Made by a program: the position numbers and the translations under genes. From Onchocerca volvulus (lineage: Eukaryota > Nematoda > Chromadorea > Rhabditida > Onchocercidae), in assembly GCA_000499405.2 (NCBI GenBank), contig HG738138.1, forward strand, positions 7,190,888 to 7,254,887: a stretch of 64,000 bases of DNA, written 5' to 3'. The notes under the pieces are model-generated. The model was not told the DNA's origin. It was given only the letters and a program-made list of their open reading frames with translations, and searched no databases. Position 1 is the first letter of the stretch. Every line of letters starts with the position of its first letter. This document shows positions 38,125-52,100 of the stretch, piece by piece.

Positions 38125-38675
38125 TAAAACATTCAACGTTTTAGTTTTTAGTGGTCAGGAAAAATTTGTCTGCGCACGAACTTAACATATGCGTTTCAAA
38201 CAATGGTCTCTTTTCCATAGCGAATGACCGATGGAATAGATACTATACTGCTTTATGTTGTAAAAGAGTTAAATTAAAAAAGATCTTCCAACAATTTTTT
38301 TGCTGTTCTAATTGCCGTTTTCCATTCCATCGACCATTAGCACTTTCCGAATTTTTTTTTTTTCAGCTCTGTCATGGATGATGATCATGAAGCTTCTGGC
38401 GGTACACATTTGCTTGATCCGAGCGAATATTTGAAACTAAAACCAAAAAAGTCCATTCTCAAGGTTTCTTTTTTTTTCTTTTTTTTTTAAAATTCCAGCT
38501 ATTATGGTATGAAACATCTATATTTGAAATTTAATATGCAGTTGTGTTTGTTTTCATTTTTGCTCCCAACTTTAGGATTAATTGGTTAAAATTCATTGAT
38601 TACTTAACATGGAGACATAGAGATGATTTTTCGTTTATGATTTTTCAAAACAAGATTTCATGCTAAGCAACCATC
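38125..38675 (+). repeat. downstream copy of the inhibitor-2 5' duplication
   Basis: Partner of 36245-36770. This copy is continuous with the rest of the gene. Confidence 0.9.
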
Positions 38676-40287
38676 AGCGGAAGAGAGCAAGCGTATTGCT
38701 GAAGATCGAGCCCATTTTGATGAAATGAATATCATTGCAACACATCATCCGGCCGATAAAGATTATGGGTTTGTATTCTTTATGTAAGCTGTGTGCATTA
38801 CATGTGAATTTTAAGGATTACATATTTAAGATTAATTTTGGTCATTAAGATAGAGAAATAATATTTAATGCCTGAATGTTATATTTATAACCTGGTCAAG
38901 CATCCATTAGAAATACTTTAAAATGTTTACTCTCCTAATTAAATAGTGATTGGACTTTAAGAATTCGCCTTTATTTATGGGTTCTTCAATTCTTTTTGTC
39001 TTCTACAAAATTCTTACCAGAATATCATATTTTCATGTACTATTAGCAGCAAACCATGTATTCCACTATAGAAGAAGAATGCAAAGGTTAATTTTTGAAC
39101 AATTTTAGTCCTAATTTTGTTCGCGGTGTTTAATAATTATCATGAAAGGAAAATGTTGGACTTTTCAATTACATGAAGCTTTACTACGTATTGTCATAAT
39201 ACCATTTGCTAGATGCTTGTTACTCGATATTTATTTCTCAAACTTGTCGTTCAGCTTCTCCATTAAATTAAAAATATGTCATCGGGATGTTTTTTTAAAT
39301 TTTTTCTCTTAGTCATAGCTTAGAGAATTTCTTGTCCTGTATTGTTTAGTATTGGGAAATATGGTTTTTTTTTTTTTTTTTTTACTACACTTTTAGCACT
39401 ATATTCCAAAATTTTGTAAACTTGTTAGGCCCGAGCATTTTTTATTACATATTTTAGGCATATGAAGATTGAAGAACCGAAGACTCCGTACCATGGATAC
39501 AGCGATAGCGAAGATGATGCGGATATTCACGCTACAAAAGCACCACGTCGAGTTTCTTTGGTTGGAGCAGTTGATCCAGTGAAACTAGCTGAGAGCATTG
39601 AAGCGGGCACGTCGATTCAGCCATCGTGCCTCGGAAAAAATTTACCGGATGACGATAGCGAGATTGAGCTTACGCCTGAACAAATTGGTAATTGGATTTC
39701 TTGTCATTCCTGATCGTTTTAACCAAATATTTTTTTCTTTTCTGAATAAAGAGGGATATGTACAAAAGCTTCAGTTCTTTGTGATAGTTGCATTTACTGT
39801 AGCGAAATTCTCAGTCTCATCTGTTTCAGTCAAGAATAGTAGAATTCTAAGACAAAAAAGTTAACTGTGACTGCTGCTCGTGGAAAATTCACAGTGTTAG
39901 GAAATTTAATATTTCTGCTCTTATTTAAATAAGGTATCTGTTAGCTTTGATTAAACCACAAGCATCAGTTTTTCATTATTAATTCAATATTCCCGAATAA
40001 CAGCACTCTTAAATTTTTTATCCGTGTTCCAGAAATGTTGGTCACAAATTAGTATTAAAAATACATAGTTCATTGGCGAGTGATTGCTGTAGGAGACAGA
40101 TGTTCTGGTTTTATTTTTTGAAGGAATATTTTGAAACAAGATAAGTGGAGCTTTGATTCATGACTTTGTTTCGTTTTCAGCCCATAAATGTGAATTTGAG
40201 AAAAAAAGAAAGATGCATTACAACGAAGGTGCTGCGTTGTTACGAGCAAGAGAATTGTTAGCTAAGGATGAAGAAAGCATGGAATAG
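38374..40287 (+). CDS. szy-2: protein phosphatase 1 inhibitor-2
   Basis: Cytosolic and nuclear regulator that binds and inhibits the catalytic subunit of protein phosphatase 1; the worm orthologue acts in centrosome and chromosome control. Four exons: 38374-38463, 38668-38768, 39458-39687 and 40181-40287, giving 175 residues (human 205). The three family contact regions are present: KKSILK (about residues 25-30), [19 protein letters not shown] (46-64), and [10 protein letters not shown] (148-157) whose HYNE segment plugs the PP1 active site. The GSK3-type phosphorylation site is EEPKTPYH, with the Thr at about residue 73. The middle is acidic ([22 protein letters not shown]). The C terminus stops soon after the HYNE helix, shorter than in mammals. 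The start is the ATG after a long poly-T plus CAG, a probable spliced-leader site. An alternative first exon lies upstream at 36478. The orthologue symbol is inferred. Confidence 0.94.
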
Positions 40288-42808
40288 ATTTGTTATTTGA
40301 AGATCAGTTATTGAATTTTTTTAGTGTTTAAAATAATTTCTACAGAAATTCCTTAAGCGTTTCGCTGATATTTTTTGATTTCGATGTTTTCTCTTTGTTT
40401 ATTATTCTAATCCGAAATCTTGCTTTGGACTTTTTGATTTCTCTTGAATGCATTTAAAATTTTAGGAATCAAGAATTCATGAAGTTCGAGGGAGATTGAA
40501 ACTAAAGAGAAATATATGAAAAATTTGTGTCCTTACTTTAAACTTGTTGACTTTTTTATATCTTCTAATTCTCATTTGGTAATTGTTCAGGTGCGTGTAT
40601 CCTTTAGATGAATTTATTGCCACATCTAATTTAATTTTCAGGTGTATTATATTGTTCGAAGACTGACTAGAAATTTAGTACTTTGTAAATGTTTGTGTCA
40701 GACTTTATAGTAATTAATCGACTGCAACCTTTTCTTTTTTTTTTTTGTTTTTTTTGAGGTTGTACTAATTGTAAGAAAAAACTCGGTTTTTATATATCGC
40801 TCGTAATTAAAGCATTAAGCATGTGTCGGTTCCATTGTTTAGATAATTCATAAGCTCTTTAGGATAACTCCATTTCTTTCTTTTTCTTCGTATAAGCAAA
40901 CATATGGCACATACGTAGTCAAATTTAGAGTATTTCAAGATCAAAGGCAGATACTTATTATTTTTTACGAAATAGTACGCTCAATAATATCTATTTTTTT
41001 ATGTTTGAGATGAAGCATGTAAGTTCTAGTTTCTTTTCCTCCAGGTTCTGTTCATCAAAGCAAACGTTAACCCGTAATTTTTATAATGTTTCATGATTAT
41101 AAAATTCTTTCCTTTTTGTTTTTATGTTGATAAGGTGTTAAACCTTACGCAACATAATCTTGTAGTTATTCTTCTTGTAGGCTTAAAGATTCCTTCAATC
41201 ACAAGAGAAGATGAGTACGTTGTAATGATTGATTACGATGAATATGTCGTGCTTGGTGACTATCCAGCTTTATTCCTCTAAAGAAATTACCAAACAATTC
41301 ACTGTACCACAATTTTATAAGATCTTTTTTTTTAAACAATTTATTCATTTTGTCCAAGATACTGTTGTTTTTTTTTTTACATGATAAGTGCAAAATTAGT
41401 GAAATCAGCGGCGAAATATTCAAGGCATTTAGTCCGAAATCCATTTTTTCAAGTTCATAGTTTCCACTCTATTTACTTCATTTCCGCCTTTGGTATTTTC
41501 ATTCATTTTCCAAAAATCTTTTTTTAAAGATAACCTCTACTCACTTTTTCAGGTTCTTATTTTCCTATATGCATAATCATATTTTGCATTTCATGTAGTA
41601 TATATTTTCTTACACAAAAGAATTTGCAACTTTTCCAGCAATTCAGGCACCTTCGTTTTTAGACGAATTTGCATATGCATTTAACTTCATAACATGAATA
41701 TTTTTATACAAATATTTAAAATCTTCTAATTAAAGTAAAGATCGATTTATAAGCGGAAGTGAAAATTGATTTTTCCTAAGCCTGGAAAAGAACTAGATGC
41801 ATCAGTATCATCGTATGTATGATTAACATGCCAAATGCGGTATCCATTTTTGATGCAGAAGGGAACAAAATCAAATGCATATGCAGATACTGTTCTCAAC
41901 ACATGGAAATTTCATATGTGCTAATCATATTAACTACCGATTTGGTTCATACAACATTTGATTCCCGCTGTTCCTATGAATATTCGGTTCCTTTATGTTA
42001 GTTTTTTATACGAAAGTTTCATCATCAAAGGCTCTTTCCAGATCAAAAATGAAGGACTACGATAATACAGTGTTTTAAAAATGAATGCTTCCAATCTGAA
42101 ATATATTACAGAAATTTCAAAATTTCAAGCAATCTACGATCGAAATCACTGCTATAATCGCCTTGAGTTATGTTACGCATACCTAAATGCAAATTCATAT
42201 TTTGGTAATTTGCTCATGTATACAACTTAGCACATTTAATTCAAAACAGATCTCAGACGTAATTCACCTGCAAAAAGCTCCCAAAAGCTATGAAATGAAT
42301 CGAGTCTTATTTTATGAACAATCTCAAAGAAAATCCTTCGCACGTTTATATCCCTATAGAAAGACGATGCAAAAGAGGAAATTCTCATCTGAATTTACTA
42401 TTTCCAAATTTTGTTCCTACTCTGAAGAATAATGCTGTTCATTCTCTCAGAGTTAACACTGGCTGAATGTAGAAGAAAATTAACCAGAAAAGCAAGAAGA
42501 TAAAAGTAACTGGGTTAAGATGATATGTATTAATTATGAATTTGTACTGCAATGGTGTATAGCCCTGCGAAATTCCATGAAGAAGCACATTTAGTTGATT
42601 CAGCATACCTATATTGTGTGATGATGCTAAAAATCAATAGAAAAATCTTGCCTCTACAATATAAAAACAATATGCTTTTAAAACAGATAAAATATGTCAA
42701 ATGAGACAGCATTTTTTCGAAAAGCGAGAGTGAATAGTTGTAGCAACTGCATATTGTTTTCAACTATATTCAATAAAAGATCCGATTTGAATTAAGAAAC
42801 TGTAATAA
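40288..42808. other. region between two converging genes
   Basis: AT-rich, containing the 3' UTRs of inhibitor-2 (plus) and HECTD1 (minus). Plus-strand frames at 41093-41281 and 42187-42432 are short; the second has a protein-like Lys/Ser/Tyr-rich sequence, but it has no recognisable family or splice context. Confidence 0.45.
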
Positions 42809-42814
42809 TTTATT
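42809..42814 (-). terminator. poly(A) signal of HECTD1
   Basis: AATAAA on the minus strand, about 110 bp after the stop codon at 42927. Confidence 0.6.
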
Positions 42815-42926
42815 CATATGGGTCGCCAGCTAATAAAAAGAGCAGAATTTTATGAATCAAAGAATTAAACAGCTTCAAGATTACCGAAAGAAATGAACAA
42901 GGTAATAAATGACACAAAAATTTCTT

Positions 42927-45900
42927 TCAGTTTAGATGAAAACCTTTCTCATTAGTTGCTGTTAGAAGACGCTCACGCATAATCTCCGCAGAACTATAAT
43001 CGGGTAGTTTTAAATAGTGAACACAAGTATTCACAGACGGATAACTACCATCGCCGCTATCTACTTTTCGGACAATTGTCAGACGGGGATGCAAATTTGC
43101 CAAGCCACCTATAAATATCGAATGGTGAACAAAAAGAAAATTACTTCAAAGTTGTAGTTTCCAGTATTATTAGAAAAAATCAAATATTAATAGAGAAACA
43201 GCATCCAATCACAAGACGTTTCATACTACGAACCTGGTGGCAATGAAGAACAGCCCGTTGTGAACTGCAAAAAGGATTTACGTTCACTCGCACTCATCCC
43301 TATTAGAACATCAACAAAACGTAAGAAGCCCGGTGATTCCTTAGTGTAACCCAGTTTTGGCTCAGTGAAATTGATAATATCTTCACGAGTCCATTCTGGA
43401 CACTGATCACCACACAGTAAGGTCTGCAAATCCTCCAGTTTCTTCAGTTTGAAACACAAAAAAATGTAAAATAGATTCCATTTTGAGAAAGAAAAAAATG
43501 TGATAATTTTCAATATACCTGATACAACACTACCAAAGATATTATTGTTGAAGTAAAAAATCTCAAGCTTAAACCTGCCTGTAATTCTCGTGGAACAAAC
43601 ATTCTTAAATTTCGCAAAGGAAAAACAAGATCAAAGCCTTCGCGGAATGCTTTCAGCTAAAAATTGACCGTAATCAAACATATTCATTGACAAACGTATA
43701 TTATCATTCACCACTGCATCAGTTTGAATGAGTGAAAATGAAAATATGCAGAGACTGATGGAAAATTCTGCTAATACGACTAATTTATGAAATAATGAAC
43801 GAAAAATACCATTATAATAGTGACAAGCAAAATAATTACTTGCTCACAAATGCAACGGAACTTTATACCTGATTCAGAATACCGGAATTGAGATAAAAAT
43901 TTGTGCATGCAGCAACGTAAAGTTCAATATTATCAGCAGTAACATCGATATTTGCACCATTTTCAATAAGCTCCATTTCTTTACAGCTGAATACGGTTGA
44001 CGATGGATTTACACTGAAACAGTTGAGCGCTCAGAATCAGAACAAAATATAAGGCTAGAGGAATGAAAGGAAATTTAGTCTCAATTACAAAAAATTCGAA
44101 ATTTCTATAGAAATTTACTCACCAAAAAGTTAATGATAAATCTTCAACTGTACATTCTGAGCCATTAATATTTAATTTAAGTTGCTGGATTTGTTGTCGT
44201 CGAGTGTTTGGATCAAATCTATGATCAATTTCAATAGAACGCTTTTGCACTACATACGCTGCTAGCTCTTTCAATATACGACCTGAATAATTGCTTCTTT
44301 GATATTGTCAACTAAAATTAATCAACAGCGCGAACACCAATGACCAAACTCCTCATTTATAATCAGATAAAGGGTCGCTTGACTAAATAATCTGCAGATC
44401 CATCATCCAGGTCCATGTTCAAAATTTGTGGTAATGCTTTCCTTTAACAATTATCTCTAACAGAGAAATCAAAATACCTCCCTAATTAAATCACATGCAT
44501 TCATTCAAAAGAAAAAAAAAAGCAAAATCACTGCGGAATCGATCGCATAATCAGAATTCATAGTGAAGAGTGCTAACTATATCATTAAACAATGCGTGAT
44601 TTAAAACCGAAACAAAAAAGTGTAAGTAAAATAGAACAGCAGATCATACAAAATACCTTATGGACTTATAATTGAAGCTAAACCAACCTTTGACTGGGGA
44701 CACTTCTTCCAAATCATCCAAAGTAAGTACACCACTTAAATTAGGCATTTCTTCTTCCGATAACTAAATGAAATCATCTAATCTACATCATAAAAAATTC
44801 TCTGTACAACTTATTCACAATTTCGAATATCTTGACAAATTCTTTCATCATATTTGGAAATGTAAATGCAATTATGAAAATTCTTAAATGACATTCTAAC
44901 TCAATTTTGCTCAATGAATATAACGCTACCTGTGAGTTAGTAATCATTTTTAAAAACGGTTGCGAAAGCGGTAAATCCACCAGACGACCATCCTGTAGCA
45001 CTTTGGCTAGGAAAATACCGAAAATTCGGAATAATTTAGAAACACGAGAATTTTCTGCAGATGATATTGGTAATGAAGCTGGAAAAAGTCCTCCAGCGCG
45101 ACGAACATAGTATCTAGATATTAATATATTTATACTTTTATGCAGCTCTTTTTGTCCAAATTAGAAAAACTGCTGACGTGCGTAATCATCTTCTTTACCC
45201 TCTCCAAGAGGTAATGGTGAAAGAGATGATTTCACATGCCAGAAATAAAAAGAATGAGATAAATTACCCCGGTGGTTTCATACCCTCGCCAAGATCTAAC
45301 TCTTCCACCTGATCAGTGTCTGTATCATCACATATCCACATTGTCAAATCTTTACGTTGAAATTCGGCAGCCATCTAAATTACATGAACTGATTTCCCGT
45401 GATGCAAAAAATGAGAAAAACAAACCTTGAAAGAAAGATAAGACAAAATGCGGTACAAACCAAAGCATAAAATTCCAGTGTGGGTCCTAGCCCAGTTCCT
45501 TCTTCATCAATGTATTCAACTTCCAGCACTGCTTTCCTGGAGGCATGAAACTCCAACAACCGAACAGCATATTCAAATAACTGCTCATCATTACGAGGCA
45601 CCTAAAATTGTTTTGTAGTTCAAAGTAAAACATGAAACAGTAAAGTAGCTGCTAAAAGAATGCTCTGAATTTTCGAATTTAGATACAAGAGCCAGAAACC
45701 TCATTTCTACGATTCCCGAAATCATTTACATATTAAGACCGATTTGAAAAAAAAAAAAAAAAACCTTAATACGTTCATGTTTAATTCGACCTATACGGAA
45801 CTCTGGATAATGATCATCTCTACGACTTCCAGCAAGATTCGATACTGCTACTGCACTTGTAGCACCACGAGATTGTTCAAGCATCTGTTAAACGCACATT

Positions 45901-46101
45901 AAATATTCTGAGTAATATGTTCGCCGTTTTGAGCTAGCTGATCAAACATATCGTTACAACTGTTAACATTAAAACTCTGCAATGGAGAGCTGGTTCTGAC
46001 GCACAAATCAAGATAATAAGTTTTATACCTGATCGTGACGAGTCTGTAGCCATACAATCGAACGCGAAGTGCCAAATGCGGTAGCTCGAAAATAATTATT
46101 T
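42927..46101 (-). other. hecd-1: HECTD1 part 9: HECT catalytic domain
   Basis: Exons 46029-46101, 45765-45884, 45461-45601, 45268-45374, 44930-45113, 44688-44763, 44123-44282, 43869-44013, 43579-43656, 43234-43423 and 42927-43108. Residues 2498-2982. Landmarks are [78 protein letters not shown] and [12 protein letters not shown]. The catalytic cysteine is in [18 protein letters not shown] (codon 43023-43025), and the chain ends EKGFHLN as in human HECTD1. All key residues are present, so the enzyme should be active. Confidence 0.97.
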
Positions 46102-49100
46102 CTATAAAAAAATGAAATGGAACAACGACATTCGAAGAGCTATTAACTGCACCATAATGAAATAGTATTTTCATATCCTCTCATTCCTGTATCTTCTATT
46201 GGATGAACTCCAATTTTCCAGTTCACAATGTCTTGTCCGACACTGTAGGAAACACTGCATTAAAAAAAAGAACACGTTTAGGAGAAAAAAAAAATCTTAA
46301 CTTTCGAAATGTACAACATTGTGCTTAGAAAATTTAATCATTTTAATCAAATTAGCCAACAACAACAGCAGAATGCTATAATCTGTATAAAAGCAACAGC
46401 AGCTATAAATGATGATCGAAGCGAAGTCGAACCTTGTTTCGACACTAAATAAACATGGATATTTGAAAACGAGTTCATCGCACCAAGGAGGTAAAGCTCT
46501 TGCAGAAACAATTAATGGATCTGCCAATTCTTGCATCAGTTTTTGAGTCAATTTTTCGCTAACAAAAATATCTGTCATCATATCATATCCCGTCATATTT
46601 GCACTAATTTCATATAATTTTGAAAGAACAACCAATATCTGAAACTTGTGCTTAAGATTTGCTTAATTTGTATAGACTTTAATTTTTCAGTAATGACCTT
46701 TATACTGAGTGCTTGATCTAATGATTTATTAATGAAATAAAAAGCAAACATCAAACAAGAGATTCAGAACAGTAAATTCTACCACTCGTCACCACATGGT
46801 GTTTTACTAATATATAAAAAAAGATAAACGAAGCCTGATGTATAACGCAACAACTACCATGCTTATACCAATGGAAAAAATAAAAACCAAAAGTCTGAAC
46901 CCATTAAATAATTGAACTTACATGAGCAACATTTTTTGGGATATCATTCATTTCTGCAACTTTTTTATTAACCGTCCGAGGAAGTTCATTATTATCACTT
47001 GCATCTCCATAAATCAGTGTGTATGTCGGCTCCCAAACACGCCTTGTTCTTTCATTTTTCTGCAGTATTATTCAAAACTGAATCACTAAAACCCAAATTT
47101 GAACACAGTGATGAATTATTAAGTGTTTTTAATAATGCAATCTTAGAGAACTAATGGATGCATTACAGAGTAATTGCAATACCCTGAATTCCACTGACCA
47201 AATTTGGTAATTGAATATGATTTATATATAAACCAAGAGTATTGTACAGTATGGTCATTATCAATACAGAGCAAAAGAATATCTAAGAGTATTAACTATT
47301 ATCTTTATAATTTCACCTGTCCCCACTCAACACTTTGAATAAGTTGCTGGAGGTAGAAAAATATGGATCTATCATTATCATCCAGTTCGACTGCAACATT
47401 ATTGATATTGGCTAGATTAGGTCCTTGAAGATAGAGACGCAACTCTGGTTCCTGAAAAACAAAATCGAATATATAAGTAATTTAGCAAATTTATTTCTTA
47501 AATCATACTTTCTCTTCTGAATGCAGTACTGAACAGCCAGAAGGAAACGCCGCTTCACTCTGAGACTCATTGATATCATGTGGCAGCTCGACATCCTGGA
47601 TCTGCAACAGCGATCATATTATTCATTACATTATTATTATCACTAAATTTACCTACATTGACAATAAAGTAAACATATGAAGGTTGATATATAAATTACA
47701 CAGAAAAGCACCTCATAATTTGAAGCGCATTTTATAGCAACGTTTACAGCAATAAACGCAAGATACCTGATTGACATTTGTTCTACCAGGACGAGGATCG
47801 AAAGCAGGAATTAAAGCAGGTAGCTGGTGCTTCAAAACGAACTCATCATCCCAATTCCGACTGAGACCTCTTCTACTCTGTTTGTTGTCACTTGGCGAAG
47901 TTGATACTCGTAAACCTCGATCATTTATCAATCTTCCAGCCTCGCCCATTACAATCTTTAAATGAAAACTAAAGTAGCAACCACAAAGAACTCATCAGGA
48001 CGAAGAGAGAAATGAATTCCAACTGAAACATACGAATTTTCTCATTTCGAAATATTTTCTGCATTGGTATCTAAACATATCCAACTAGTCATGATAAAGA
48101 CGTAACAAATTGACTGAATATAAAAAAAAATTCCGACCTGCTTCCAATTAAGTTTCAGTTCTCCACTGGATCCAGTACTTGCTCCACTAGACTGCCTACG
48201 AAGAGCAGCTGCTGCTTGTGCCAGTGCCTCCACAGATAAACCACTTGCATATTCTTCATCACAGTCATCTTCATTACCTTCATCTTGCATTTCATCGTCA
48301 TATATGTCATCCTAAAATGAATGTGAACAAATGAAATGATCCAAACACATGGATTCGAAATTTCCAGCCAATAAATCATAATAATCATCTGTTGCAACTA
48401 TCAAAAAGATATTTTTGTATTCAGCCTGACAGGCTGAACAGACACCTATTTTTGTTGTCTCTCCAGTTTATCACAGGGAATATAAAATAATCCTTCTCAA
48501 TATCGGAAACATAGAGCACTGATTACTGAAATGTGATATTAAACTACAATGGACTGTTCCTGAAATAGATGAAAGTAATACACTCAATGAAGACCTCAAT
48601 TTCTTCTAACTCGAGACCATTCAGAGAACCACCAGAATCAATGATTTGTTGCATAACAACAGTGCGTAAGACATCTGCGTAACTACCTAAACGTGAACGG
48701 AAACTGCTTCCACTACTCTGCATACTGCGTCGTGAGTCTAAAATGCAGATATTTATCTGTATTAAATTGAAAAAAATCATTAATGACCATTCACAACCTT
48801 ATTTATAATTAATTTTGGATATATTTTCAACACACAATCTTGGTCACAACAAAGTATACAAACGTAGTTAAATATAATAAAATATCAAAGAAAAGAACAT
48901 AACAAAAAAATGAAAACCGAAAAAATGAGAGGGTTGAAGAGTCCAGGAAGAGAAAAAATGTACTTCTACTCTTGTACACCAATAACTTGAAATAAAAAAG
49001 GTAAAAATACATACACGCAGCTGACTGTGTCCCAGAAACTGATCGGGAACCCGTTCCAAACGAAGGTCTACTAGGTGGTACCTTTTGGGGACCATCTGAC

Positions 49101-52100
49101 TGATTTGATCCAGTTGCTTCCATCGAAGGCTCAACTCTATCGGAAGCATCTTCCTCTAAATATTTGCACATAATTAACCACCAATAAACACAACAGATGG
49201 TCCAAAAGTAGGAGAATGAATTTAATTTAACTGAGAATTTTATAGAAATGATATTTTTTACGTTTTCTTTGGTACCTGTCAATATCCTCTCTATACTTTT
49301 CATAATGAAATTCTGAAACCTGACCTTAAAGTAAAGTACAAGAAAGAAAAAATGCAACGAAGTATGGACCTGGAAATTGTCTTCGTGAACAAGAACTTGA
49401 AGATGCTCTGCCATCAGCTGAATTAAAAACTGCGCTACCAGCAGTCGATGTTTCATCTGTTACTACTTCACGATGAACACTATTTTCTTCAGCTGTAATC
49501 ATAAACAAGAAATGAAGAGATGAAACAACAATCCAAAAAAGAATACAGTAAATTAACATCTTTTTGTTGCAAACATTAAGATAATAATTCGTCACCCCTA
49601 AACATTTCATGTCTCAGCAAAACAGTAAGAACCAAGATGTCAAGAAAAAAGAAAAAAATTGCTAGCATGCGAAACATAAGTTCTAATCGATGTATATAAC
49701 CAGTACTTATGATTTTTCGTCCAGCATTAAATGACTGCAACATCATGGGTACCAAAGAGATTTTCACAGGTTCCAGAGGAAACGTATTTCCTTGCATGCC
49801 TGAGAGATCTTCTCCTCTTTGTTTCCAACCATCTTCTAGTCTGCTTTCATTCGATTCACCATCTATAACAAAAATGAATAAAAAAGACGATTTTCGAAAT
49901 ATTTGACTGAATAACTTGACATTTACTTTGTTTGAATTAATTAACATCAACATCTGCAAAATCGATTTCGAAGAGAAATAATTACCGGCAATTGATGTGA
50001 TAACATCGATACGATCACTGACTTCACTACTCATATCGGCATTTCTGCGAATGATTTCATGCGTCAGTGCTCCAAATGATTCGTCCATTATTCGTTCATC
50101 CTCTTCATTGAATAAATATCGCCGAATAGATTCACGTATTGCTATAATAAACTGTCATTTCTTATACATGCCGACTGACACTTTCAAAAGAATCTTTCGC
50201 TTTGACACATCAGCGGGGAAATTTTTACCATATGGATGACTGAATCAAAAAGTATTGATCTCTCACATAAGACAAAACAATGAAACTGAAACTGCAAATT
50301 GCAGATCTCATGTACTGTTCTAGCAATTGAAAATACGTTCAAGCAATCATTAGTAGAGAAAACTTATCATGTTTTACTCATATATACAATAAGAAAGATC
50401 CACAACTTTTGCTACTTATTTGATTTGCTTCTTTCATTTTAGTTGCCAAGCATAGAAAATTAGTAGTCAAGAATGACTATATAGAAAGCAGTTGAAATAA
50501 ATGGATTTCGATGAAAGCCTACCATTATCATTTGCATTATTCAGGCTCGAACCGCTTCCCGCAAGTGCAAATCGACGTAAACTACGAAGGGGATCGCTGG
50601 CCAAATCTTGCAAGATATTCCGCACCAAATCATCGTCTCCAGATACCAAAACTTGATCAGCACTTGACATTGTTCCCGATTGTTGAAGCTGTCGTAAAAC
50701 AACCAAATTTGGAGCGCTGATACTCAAACTACATGAATAGTGATATAAGAGCAAACACTGGACATGATATTGTAAATAGAATTTCAATCCATGCTACATT
50801 CCTTCCAACATAAAGGATATCTAGCAGAAATTTCCATAAAAAATACAATACTGTGGAGTTATATTTCCATTTGTCCTTATTTTTATAAAAGTAATATAGA
50901 AAAACAAGGAAAATCAGCTTACCTGGCTAAATTTCGCGCATTCGCTTCCTCCAATGATCTAGTAATACTGTTGTTTACTGCAGCCGGATCAATTTGTACA
51001 ATGGATTTAACCGAATCTTGAGAATTTGAACATGTGTCACGTTGGTTAATTACTTGGGTTTTTCCAAAGGCTTCACGATTTTCATCAAGTAACATGGGCT
51101 GAGAGCCACCAACGTATCTGCTTCAAATCTTTGATTCAACGAATGGCAAAGAAAAAAAAAGTATAGCCTTAAAATATATTGAAGAAAAAGGAGCTAGAAT
51201 TAACAATATTCTCATCTAATTTTTTGTTTATTGGAGCTGGATTACTTCGTATAGTGGATTTCGAATCTTGAGAATATCACACCTCGTTTTCAGAGAAACA
51301 TTCACATCACGTGTCTGCTCGATAACTGTGACTGCACCATCAAAACTTTCAAAGCTGGTATCCAAGCCAGCATAGTTATTCGTCGAAACGCTTTCTTGAT
51401 CAGTATCGACCGCTGTTGAAGAGTCTGAAGTTATGAGGAAATTAACTTCTATAAATCGATTAATAAAAATATTCGTTTATCGACAAATAATGATGAAATG
51501 TGAAAGTGGGTTATACTTGAAATTCTCATTCAGGTGCATTTATTACAGGAAATATAAACACTGCAAGAACGGTGAAAAAAGTGAGCCATGAGGCAACTGT
51601 CCGAAAGCACACTGGTAATGGCAATATTTTTGAAAATAATTCCGAATTTTATGTATCTGTTGTTCACCGATAACATCGGCCAGCGATCTTTTCCTATTTA
51701 TATATTATACTCTTTTCTACTTCATATACTGCTTCCATTACGAGAATAGAGAAAACGAGTTAAGTCTGAGACCAGATATGACGGATAATGAAGAAAGCAT
51801 GAGAAGGATAGCCTGATACAGACTGCAAATCTACTGCAAAATGGAGCATACACAAACTGTTGGCGAATCAAAATAAAAACAATCAACATGTACTTATTCC
51901 AAAAATATATAGAAAAATGACTGCTACCAATTGTATGCTCACTCTCAACTCCAGGTACATCATCCGAGACGACTTCCGGGATATGATCATCGAAGATTTT
52001 TGAACGTGCCAATAAATTTTCTAAAGATGGTGTCTGATGCTGCAAAGATTCCGCACTCGCTGCCTGATTCGTTGATGCTACGGACGCTCGCTTCTCTGCC

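Noticed and set aside
42187..42432. 81-codon plus-strand frame near the HECTD1 3' end
   Set aside because: Lies in the space between converging genes with no splice or family evidence.
46170..46260. Possible extra HECTD1 exon
   Set aside because: Exons 46433-46638 and 46029-46101 already join in phase and match the human protein with no gap.
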